A stretch of DNA of 64,000 bases, from the NCBI GenBank assembly GCA_046328525.1, contig JAXLWK010000013.1:62001-126000 (forward strand), written 5' to 3'. The DNA comes from JBDHWG01 sp046328525. GTDB lineage: Bacteria; Chloroflexota; Anaerolineae; Epilineales; JAHCIE01. Shown here piece by piece: positions 32,623 to 39,457 of this stretch (position 1 is its first letter; each line of letters opens with the position of its first letter). Under the pieces are notes generated by a model. That model had not been told where the DNA came from and made no database searches. It worked only from the letters and a program-made list of their open reading frames with translations. The position numbers and the translations under genes were made by a program.

Positions 32623-33798
32623 ATGTCTGATACAAACGAGTATCTTCCCCTGGACGGCCTCCGCGTGGTCGCCCTGGAGCAGGCGGTCGCCGCGCCGTTC
32701 TGCTCGCGCCAGCTCGCCGACATGGGCGCCGACGTCGTCAAGATCGAGCGGCCCGACGGCGGCGACTTCGCGCGCAGCTACGACGGCGCGCTGAGCGGCC
32801 TGTCGGCGTACTTCGCCTGGCTCAACCGGGGCAAGCGCAGCGTCGTCCTGGACCTCAAGCGGCCCGCCGACCACGCCGCCCTCGTGCAGCTCCTCGGCCG
32901 CGCCGACGTGTTCGTCCACAACCTCGCGCCGGGCGCGGTCGAGCGCCTGGGCTGCGGCTACGACGCCCTCGCCGAGCGGAACAGAGGGCTGGTGTGGTGC
33001 GCCATCTCCGGCTACGGCCCCGACGGCCCCTACCGCGACAAGAAGGCCTACGACATGCTCGTCCAGGCCGAGTCGGGCATCGTGAGCGTGACCGGCGGCC
33101 CGGAGACGCCCGCCAAAGTCGGCATCTCCATGGCCGACATCGGCGCCGGGCTATACGCCTACGCCGCCATCACCACGGCGCTGCTCGGCCGGGCGCGCAC
33201 CGGGCGGGGCGAGCGCATTGACATCTCGATGCTCGAGTGCATGACGGAGTGGATGATGGCCCCGCTGTACACCTGGCTGGGCGCGGGCCGCGTCCTGCCC
33301 CGCACAGGCGTCCGCCACAACATGATCCTGCCTTACGGCGCGTATGCCTGCGCCGACGGCGCGGTCATCTTCTCCGTCCAGAGCGACCGCGAGTGGCTGC
33401 GCTTCTGCGCCGACGTGTTGCAAGCGACGGACATGGCGCGGGATGAGCGCTTTGCCACCAACGAGCGCCGCGTCCAGAACCGCGACGCCCTGGCGAGCGC
33501 CATCGAGAGCCGCTTTGCCGCCTGGACGCGCGAGGACGTCATCGCCCGCCTGGACGCGGCGGGCATCGCCAACGCTGCCCTGAACGATGTGCCCGCCGTG
33601 GCGCAGCACCCGCAGCTCGCCGCCCGCCATCGCTGGGCCAACGTAGACACCTTCGTCGGCCCCATCCCGGCGCTCATCCCGCCGTACAACCTGGCCGGCG
33701 TCGCGCCGCGCATGGGCCGCGTCCCGGCCCTGGGCGAGCATACCGCCGAGGTGCTGGCCGAGCTGCGGCCAGACGAGTCGAGTGAAGAGGCCCCATGA
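32623..33798 (+). CDS. CoA-transferase family III (CaiB/BaiF type)
   Basis: The protein has 391 residues, typical of the family. Recognisable parts are LDGLRVVALEQAVAAPFCSRQLADMGADVVKIE at the start (about 10-42), LNRGKRSVVLDLK, and SGYGPDGPYRDKKAYDMLVQA. The catalytic Asp is D172 in SMADIGAGLYA. It moves CoA between carboxylic acids; substrates cannot be told. Its stop overlaps the threonine synthase start (ATGA), so it leads a three-gene operon. Confidence 0.93.
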   Translation: MSDTNEYLPLDGLRVVALEQAVAAPFCSRQLADMGADVVKIERPDGGDFARSYDGALSGLSAYFAWLNRGKRSVVLDLKRPADHAALVQLLGRADVFVHNLAPGAVERLGCGYDALAERNRGLVWCAISGYGPDGPYRDKKAYDMLVQAESGIVSVTGGPETPAKVGISMADIGAGLYAYAAITTALLGRARTGRGERIDISMLECMTEWMMAPLYTWLGAGRVLPRTGVRHNMILPYGAYACADGAVIFSVQSDREWLRFCADVLQATDMARDERFATNERRVQNRDALASAIESRFAAWTREDVIARLDAAGIANAALNDVPAVAQHPQLAARHRWANVDTFVGPIPALIPPYNLAGVAPRMGRVPALGEHTAEVLAELRPDESSEEAP

Positions 33799-34949
33799 AC
33801 GTGTCCCATCTCCACTGCCCGCGCTGCGAGCGGACGTATGACCCGAACCTCCCCCACAACCTGTGCGTGTGCGGCGCGCCGCTCCTGGTGGACTACGACC
33901 TCGAGGCGCTCAAGCGCCTGACCCCGGACGACCTATGGCCGGCCGACAAGGGCATGTGGCGCTACTTCCCCTTTCTCCCGGTGCGCGACCCGGCCCACAT
34001 CGTCACCCTGGGCGAGGGCGGCACGCCCATTCTCGAAGCGCGGCGGGTCGGCGAAGCCGTCGGCCTGGAAAAGCTGTACATCAAGGAGGAGGGCCTCAAC
34101 CCGACCGCGAGCTTCAAGGCGCGTGGGGCGTCGGCGGGCATCAGCAAGGCGAAGGAACTCGGCATCACCGCCGTCGCTATGCCCACCGCCGGCAACGCGG
34201 GCGGGGCGTGGGCGGCGTATGGGGCGCGAGCGGGCATCGAGGTGCACGTCGCCATGCCCCAGGACGCGCCGGACATCAACAAGCAAGAGGTGCGGCGCTA
34301 TGGCGGCGCTCTAACCCTGGTGGACGGCCTCATCTCCGACGCCGGCCGCGTCATCGGCGCGCAGGCGCGGGAGCGCGGCTGGTTCGACGTGGCGACCCTC
34401 AAAGAGCCGTACCGCATCGAGGGCAAGAAGACGATGGGCCTGGAGATCGCCGAAGCGTGGGGCTGGCAGGACCTCCCCGACGTTATCATCTACCCGGCCG
34501 GTGGCGGCGTCGGCGTCATCGGCATCTGGAAGGCCCTGAAGGAATTGCAGGACATCGGCTGGACGAGCGCTCCCCTGCCGCGGCTGGTCGTCGTCCAGGC
34601 GGCCGGCTGCGCGCCCCTCGTGCGCGCCTTCGACGAGGGCGCCGAGGTCTCGACGTTCTGGGAGGGGGCGCAGACGGTCGCCAGCGGCCTGCGCGTGCCG
34701 AAGGCCCTGGGCGACTTCCTGGTCCTGGAGGCGGTGCGCGAGACCGATGGGACGGCCCTCGCCGTGGACGACGACACCATCCGCGAGTATGGCGACTTGC
34801 TGGCGCGGCAGGAGGGGTTGTGGGCCGCGCCGGAGGGCGCCGCCACCCTGGCCGCCGCCGCCGAGCTGCGCCGCCGGGGCTGGCTGGCCGCCGACGAGAG
34901 CGTCGTGCTCATCAACACAGGCAGCGGCCTGAAGTACCCGGAGGTCTAA
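33795..34949 (+). CDS. thrC: Threonine synthase
   Basis: The protein has 384 residues, a PLP-dependent fold type II enzyme that makes threonine from O-phosphohomoserine. The N-terminus carries a zinc-ribbon-like Cys set (C8, C11, C24, C26), typical of the archaeal/plant-like threonine synthase group. The PLP lysine is K108 in TASFKARGA, the phosphate loop is PAGGGVGVIG, and the end has NTGSGLK. It overlaps the CoA-transferase by 4 nt and is followed 3 nt later by the ComB-like gene. A related threonine-deaminase-like role is less likely. Confidence 0.88.
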   Translation: MNVSHLHCPRCERTYDPNLPHNLCVCGAPLLVDYDLEALKRLTPDDLWPADKGMWRYFPFLPVRDPAHIVTLGEGGTPILEARRVGEAVGLEKLYIKEEGLNPTASFKARGASAGISKAKELGITAVAMPTAGNAGGAWAAYGARAGIEVHVAMPQDAPDINKQEVRRYGGALTLVDGLISDAGRVIGAQARERGWFDVATLKEPYRIEGKKTMGLEIAEAWGWQDLPDVIIYPAGGGVGVIGIWKALKELQDIGWTSAPLPRLVVVQAAGCAPLVRAFDEGAEVSTFWEGAQTVASGLRVPKALGDFLVLEAVRETDGTALAVDDDTIREYGDLLARQEGLWAAPEGAATLAAAAELRRRGWLAADESVVLINTGSGLKYPEV

Positions 34950-34952
34950 GCG

Positions 34953-35654
34953 GTGACACCCCAGATTCTACGGCTGCGCGCCGTCGCCGGGGCGCGGGAG
35001 GCGCAGGGGCTGGCCGTCATCATTGACGTCATCCGCGCCTTCACCGTCGCCGCCTACGCCTTCGCCGGCGGGGCCGAGGAGATCATGCTCGTCGGGACGG
35101 TGGAGGAGGCGTTTGCCCTGCGCGAGCGCTTCCCGGACGCCCTACTCATCGGCGAGGTGGGCGGACGCGCTATTCCCGGCTTCGACCTGAACAACTCTCC
35201 GACGCGCATGGCCGCCGCCGACGTGCGCGGCCGGCGGCTCATCCAGCGCACCGGCGCTGGCACCCAGGGCGTCGTCGCCGCCGCAAACGCCGACAGTCTC
35301 ATCCTGGCGAGCCTGGTCGTCGGCCGGGCGACCGCCGAGGCCATCCGGCGGCAGGCAGCGCCCGTCGTCAGCATCGTCGCCATGGCCGGCGACGTCAGCC
35401 ACGCGCCGATGGAGGACGACATCTGCGGCGACTACCTGGCGGCGCTGCTGCGCGGCGAGACGCCGGACACGAGCGGCTTCCGCGACGCCATCCTCGCCAC
35501 GCCCCACGCGCAGCTCTTCCTCGACCCCGACGACCCGGACTTCATTCCCAGCGACCTGGACTACGTGCTGGCGGTGGATCGCTTCGACTTCGCCATGCCC
35601 GTCCGCCGCGATGGCGACCTGCTCATCGCGCGGAAGGCGGCCCTCACCCCCTAA
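34953..35654 (+). CDS. 2-phosphosulfolactate phosphatase (ComB)-family protein
   Basis: The protein has 233 residues. It starts at GTG 34953, 3 nt after thrC. ComB features are VIIDVIRAFTVAAYAFAGGA near the start, LIGEVGGRAIPGFDLNNSPT, IQRTGAGTQGVV (the family's TTTNGT region is altered to RTGAGTQ) and SHAPMEDDICGDYLAALL. ComB acts in coenzyme M synthesis, but bacteria like this one rarely make coenzyme M and no other com gene is present; the substrate may be another phosphate ester. Confidence 0.85.
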   Translation: MTPQILRLRAVAGAREAQGLAVIIDVIRAFTVAAYAFAGGAEEIMLVGTVEEAFALRERFPDALLIGEVGGRAIPGFDLNNSPTRMAAADVRGRRLIQRTGAGTQGVVAAANADSLILASLVVGRATAEAIRRQAAPVVSIVAMAGDVSHAPMEDDICGDYLAALLRGETPDTSGFRDAILATPHAQLFLDPDDPDFIPSDLDYVLAVDRFDFAMPVRRDGDLLIARKAALTP

Positions 35655-35730
35655 CCCCCTCTCCCCGTGTGGGAGAGGGGGCGTCCGACTCTCCTTCTCC
35701 CAAAATGGGAGAAGGGGCTGGGGGATGAGG
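35641..35730. repeat. Family C repeat after the ComB-like gene
   Basis: Two pairs: CCCTCTCCCCGTGTGGGAGA and CTCCTTCTCCCAAAATGGGA, ending GGGGGATGAGGG. It overlaps the last codons of the ComB-like gene (ALTP*). Confidence 0.8.
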
Positions 35731-35823
35731 GACGCCTCGCCTTTGCGCATCATTGTGGCAGGTGCTAGAATTTAGCTGCGTTGTCAACCGATGAAGGAAC
35801 GGCTTGGGAGGCGGAGCTGGCCG

Positions 35824-36225
35824 ATGGGAGTTGATGAACGAGCAATCCGCGAGGCGCATTCCCTCTGGATAGATGCCGTCAACGCCGGCGATCTTGTCCG
35901 CTTGCTCACCATGATGGCGGATGATGTCGTGTTTCTCGGTCCGGGTGAAGAGCCGTCCGGTCGGGACGGGTTTTCCGCCGTCTTCCCAGCCGCTCACCAA
36001 CAAGCTCGGATCCGTTGCGGCAGCGAGCTGGAAGAGGTCGTGGTCGTTGGCGAAGTCGCCTACACGTGGAGCCGGGATTCGTTATCCGTGACCCCAATCG
36101 CCGGCGGAGAAACGACGCAACTCGCCGGTCATCGTCTCACGATATGGCGTAAACAGCGCGACGGCCGCTGGCTCCTGGCCCGCGATGCCCACACGTTGAC
36201 CCCGGTGGAGAAGCTGAGGTCGTGA
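35824..36225 (+). CDS. SnoaL-like/DUF4440 (NTF2-fold) protein
   Basis: The protein has 133 residues. I prefer ATG 35824 (MGVDERAIREAH) over 35791 since the fold begins there and GGAGG-like sequence precedes it. The NTF2-like cone fold shows HSLWIDAVNAGDLVRLLTMMADDVVFLGPGEEPSGRDGF, a beta sheet with AYTWSRDSLSV and the closing WRKQRDGRWLLARDAH. Members are small stress proteins, isomerases or subunits without fixed activity. A -10-like TAGAAT lies upstream (35765-35770). It runs into the zinc-ribbon gene 14 nt later. Confidence 0.82.
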   Translation: MGVDERAIREAHSLWIDAVNAGDLVRLLTMMADDVVFLGPGEEPSGRDGFSAVFPAAHQQARIRCGSELEEVVVVGEVAYTWSRDSLSVTPIAGGETTQLAGHRLTIWRKQRDGRWLLARDAHTLTPVEKLRS

Positions 36226-36239
36226 GAGGACTGTGCTCG

Positions 36240-36407
36240 ATGGATCGTGTCGAACTGTGCGACCGCTGCGGCCATCCGCTAGAGCCGCGCAACTGCAAGG
36301 AGGTCTGCCCCCGCTGCGGGGCGCGCCTCGACTGCTCTGACGTGCCGACCGTCCACCGCCCCACCGACGCCCGCGACGCCCGCGGGCATGACGAGACCCG
36401 ACCGTAA
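36240..36407 (+). CDS. Small zinc-ribbon protein
   Basis: The protein has 55 residues. Two CxxC knuckles, CDRCG and CPRCG, plus two more cysteines (NCKEVC, LDC) suggest one structural zinc. The start could instead be GTG 36222 (six more residues). It overlaps the Hsp20 gene by 20 nt, so the two are coupled. Small proteins of this kind may work in protein-protein contacts or as metal carriers. Not assigned to a named family. Confidence 0.65.
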   Translation: MDRVELCDRCGHPLEPRNCKEVCPRCGARLDCSDVPTVHRPTDARDARGHDETRP

Positions 36408-36807
36408 GGAGCGCATTGTGTACCGCCGCGGCTCGCAACTGGACACCGCGTGGCAGCCGGCCCTCGACGTGTGCGAGACGGCTGACGCCTACCTCATCAA
36501 AGTGGACGTGCCGGGGGTGCGCGAGAGCGACCTGCGCCTCGATTTCGCCGACAACGTGCTAAAGCTCGTCGGCGAGCGCCGCCGCCCCTACGAAGCCAAC
36601 AGCACCCGCATGCACCGCATCGAGCGCGAGTACGGCGCGTTCGAGCGCCGCGTCCGCCTGCCGGAAGACATTGACCCCGGCGCTGTCGAGGCGACGCTGG
36701 AGCACGGCGTCCTCTCGATCCGCATCGGCAAGCGCGCCGCCAAGGGCGTCGTGCAGATTCGTGTCAAGCGCGGCGAAGGCGCGGCCTCGGAAGGGGATGA
36801 GGCGTGA
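36388..36807 (+). CDS. Small heat-shock protein Hsp20
   Basis: The protein has 139 residues. The alpha-crystallin domain spans about 25-125: PALDVCETADAYLIKVDVPGV, then LKLVGERRRPYE, FERRVRLPEDID and the hallmark ATLEHGVLSIRI. The C-terminal tail (VQIRVKRGEGAASEGDEA) has a weak I-x-I/V anchor. It forms ATP-independent chaperone oligomers in the cytoplasm. It overlaps both neighbours (20 nt upstream, GTGA downstream), making this a tightly coupled stress/thiol operon. Confidence 0.95.
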   Translation: MTRPDRKERIVYRRGSQLDTAWQPALDVCETADAYLIKVDVPGVRESDLRLDFADNVLKLVGERRRPYEANSTRMHRIEREYGAFERRVRLPEDIDPGAVEATLEHGVLSIRIGKRAAKGVVQIRVKRGEGAASEGDEA

Positions 36808-37178
36808 CGCTGCGCGTGACGGTGTTCGGCGATCCGGCGAATGAGGTTTGCCTCATCAGCGGGTGCGGCAGCCGCGTCTCCTCAGCCGAAGCCTTCCCGG
36901 AGACGGCGAAGGCGCTGCGGGAGCTGTTCGGCGATCACATCGCGCTGCGCTACTATGACCTGAGTCAGCCCGGCCAGCGCGCCCGCTTCGCGCCGCTCGT
37001 CGAAGGCGCGCGGGCGCGCGGCCTGCGCTTCCCCCTCGTCGCCGTGAACGGCGCGATCGTCGCCGCCGCCGATGAGTCCGCGCCCTACCCCCTCGCCGTA
37101 GACCGGCTGTTGAGCCTGATTGACGCGGCCCTGGCCGACACGTCCGGCGACGCCGACGCCGCCGAGCGCCGCAATTGA
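36804..37178 (+). CDS. YuzD-like (DUF1462) thioredoxin-fold protein
   Basis: The protein has 124 residues, beginning at GTG 36804 which overlaps the Hsp20 stop. The pattern resembles YuzD: first strand RVTVFGDPAN, a cysteine pair in CLISGCGSR (spacing CxxxxC, not the usual CxxC), helix LRELFGDHIALRYYDLS, then FPLVAVNGAIVAAADE with the cis-Pro-like position, and a final helix. A redox role is inferred. The wider Cys spacing may mean metal or thiol-transfer chemistry rather than a simple disulfide exchange. Confidence 0.6.
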   Translation: MTLRVTVFGDPANEVCLISGCGSRVSSAEAFPETAKALRELFGDHIALRYYDLSQPGQRARFAPLVEGARARGLRFPLVAVNGAIVAAADESAPYPLAVDRLLSLIDAALADTSGDADAAERRN

Positions 37179-37537
37179 GCTTCCTCAAGCTGCCCTGGTG
37201 GTGGCCGATGGGCCGCGTGCCGGAAATCGCACCGGCGGACCTGACCGCCGCCCTGGCGCAGACGCCGCCCCAGATCGTGGACGTGCGCACGAGCCAGGAG
37301 TTCAACGGCGGCCATATCCCCGGCGCCGTCAGCTTGCCCATCACGTCCTTCCCCGCCGGGTGGCGCAGCCTCGGCCTGGACCCCGACCGCCCCGTCGTCC
37401 TCATCTGCCTCAGCGCCCACCGCAGCCTCCCTGCGACACGTCTCCTGCAACGCCACGGCTTCGACGCAATGCAGCTCGCCGGGGGGATGCAGGCGTGGCG
37501 AGCCTCCCGTCTCCCCGAAACGTCACCAACGGAGTGA
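37175..37537 (+). CDS. Single-domain rhodanese
   Basis: The protein has 120 residues. The start is TTG 37175, overlapping the previous stop as TTGA, with no better start available. Rhodanese features are PQIVDVRTSQEFNGGHIPGAVSLPI and the active loop VLICLSAHRS, where Cys would carry persulfide, then GGMQAWRAS at the end. It could supply sulfane sulfur to the neighbouring Cys protein. It ends 3 nt before the S9 peptidase. Confidence 0.88.
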   Translation: MSFLKLPWWWPMGRVPEIAPADLTAALAQTPPQIVDVRTSQEFNGGHIPGAVSLPITSFPAGWRSLGLDPDRPVVLICLSAHRSLPATRLLQRHGFDAMQLAGGMQAWRASRLPETSPTE

Positions 37538-37540
37538 GCC

Positions 37541-39457
37541 ATGACCGATCGGCCCCGCCCCACGCTGGACGACACCTTCAAGCTGCGCTACGCCAGCGAC
37601 GCGCAAATCTCGCCGGACGGGCGGGCCGTCGCCTTCGGCTATGCCCCCATGTTCAAAGAGAAGGACCACAGCCGCAAGAGCGCCATCTGGCTGGCCGACG
37701 ACCACGGCGTCCGCCAGTTCACGGCCTCCCTGTCGTGCGACCGCGCCCCGCGCTGGTCGCCGGATGGTCGGCAGCTTGCCTTCATCTCGGACCGCCTGAA
37801 GGAGGGCAAGTATCAGCTCTACGTGCTGGACCGAGCAGGCGGCGAGGCGCGGCAGGTGACGGACACGCGCGCTGACATCAAGGCCCCGATCTGGCTGCCG
37901 GATGGGCGGCTGGCGGCCCTCGTCACCGAGGCGCTGCCGGAGGACGTGGAGCAGCGGCGGCAGGATGGCGACGACCCCGCCGTGGCCGACGACAACTTCC
38001 AGTGGACGCGCCTGGTCCTGGTAGACCTGTCCAGCGGCGAGCTGATGCCGCTCAGCCCGCCCGGTATGCAGGTGTACGAGGCCGCGCCCGCCCCCGACGG
38101 CCAGCGCTGGGCGCTCGTTGTGAGCGACGACCCGCGCCGCGCCGCCTGGTATCGCAACCGCCTCGTCCGGCTCGACGGGCCGGACGCCGCGCCTGTGACC
38201 CTGTACCACACGGCGACCCTGCCCCAGGGTGTGAGCGCCGCGCCGACGTGGTCGCCGGATGGGCGCTTCGTCGCCTTCATCGCTGGCGCGTGGAGCGACG
38301 AGGGCGCTGTCGGCGGCGACGTGTGGCTTGTCGAGAGCGACACCGCCGCCGCCTGCTGTCTGACGCCGGGCATCGAGGCGTCCTTCGGGAGCGTGAAGTG
38401 GCTCGCCGATGGGCGGTTGCTGGGCGCGGGGATGCGCGACGGTGGGGCGATGCTGGCGGCCATCGGCCGCGATGGAACGGTGACCACCCTCTGGCATGAC
38501 CTGGCGGCCCTCGATGCGCCGTTCCAGGCGCGGGTGAGCCTGGCCGCCGATGGGCAGACGTTCGCCGTCATCCGCGAGGACCCGCGCCACGGCCGCAACG
38601 TGTGGGTCGGCACGCTGGACGGCGAGTGGCGGCAACTCACCCATCTCCAGTCGGAGTTAGAGGCGCTCGACATCGGGCGCGTCGAGAATATCCATTGGAC
38701 GGCCCCGGATGGGCTGCGGGTACAGGGGCTACTGCTGACGCCGGCCGGCTGGAGCGGCAAGCGCGTCCCGCTGGTCGTCTACGTCCACGGCGGCCCGACC
38801 GGCGCCTGGCTGCCGACGTTCCTGGGCAGCGCGATGGTGACGGGGCAGCTTCTGTCTTCCCTCGGCTTCGCCGTCCTGATGCCCAACCCGCGCGGCAGCG
38901 TCGGCCTGGGCCGCGCCTATGCCGAGGCCAATCACCAGGACCTCGGCGGCGGCGATCTGCAAGACATCCTGGCCGGCGTGGACCACGTCATCGAGATGGG
39001 GGTGGCCGACCCGGACCGCCTCGGCATCACCGGCTGGAGCTACGGCGGCTACATGACGGCGTGGGCCATCACCCAGACGACGCGCTTCAAGGCCGCCATC
39101 GTCGGCGCGGGCATCGTCAACTTCGACAGCCACTGGGGACAGAACAGCATCCATAACTGGCAGCTCGTGTTCTTCGACGGCGTCTCGCCCCTCGAAGACC
39201 CCGACGCGCACCGCGCCCGCTCCCCGTGGACCTATCTCTCGGCGGTGCAGACGCCGACGCTCATCCTCCACGGCCAGAACGATACCGATGTGCCAGTGGC
39301 CCAGGCCCACGAGCTTTACCGCGGCCTGCGCTCCCTCGGCGTCGAGACCCAGCTCGTGACCTATCCCCGCGAGCCGCACGGCCTCCAGGAGCGCCTGCAC
39401 ATCCGCGACATGATTGAGCGCAGTGTCGAATGGTTCCGAACTCACCTCGACCCTTGA
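37541..39457 (+). CDS. S9-family (acylaminoacyl-type) serine peptidase
   Basis: The protein has 638 residues. The N-terminal ~370 residues form a beta-propeller with TolB/DPP-like PDGR repeats (ISPDGRAVAF, WSPDGRQLAFIS, WSPDGRFVAFIA). The alpha/beta-hydrolase domain follows with the triad Ser500 (GWSYGGYM), Asp581 (HGQNDTDVP) and His613 (REPHGL), and an oxyanion HGGP near 425. It has no signal peptide, so it degrades peptides in the cytoplasm. It follows the rhodanese by 3 nt and overlaps the next gene by 28 nt. Confidence 0.95.
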   Translation: MTDRPRPTLDDTFKLRYASDAQISPDGRAVAFGYAPMFKEKDHSRKSAIWLADDHGVRQFTASLSCDRAPRWSPDGRQLAFISDRLKEGKYQLYVLDRAGGEARQVTDTRADIKAPIWLPDGRLAALVTEALPEDVEQRRQDGDDPAVADDNFQWTRLVLVDLSSGELMPLSPPGMQVYEAAPAPDGQRWALVVSDDPRRAAWYRNRLVRLDGPDAAPVTLYHTATLPQGVSAAPTWSPDGRFVAFIAGAWSDEGAVGGDVWLVESDTAAACCLTPGIEASFGSVKWLADGRLLGAGMRDGGAMLAAIGRDGTVTTLWHDLAALDAPFQARVSLAADGQTFAVIREDPRHGRNVWVGTLDGEWRQLTHLQSELEALDIGRVENIHWTAPDGLRVQGLLLTPAGWSGKRVPLVVYVHGGPTGAWLPTFLGSAMVTGQLLSSLGFAVLMPNPRGSVGLGRAYAEANHQDLGGGDLQDILAGVDHVIEMGVADPDRLGITGWSYGGYMTAWAITQTTRFKAAIVGAGIVNFDSHWGQNSIHNWQLVFFDGVSPLEDPDAHRARSPWTYLSAVQTPTLILHGQNDTDVPVAQAHELYRGLRSLGVETQLVTYPREPHGLQERLHIRDMIERSVEWFRTHLDP

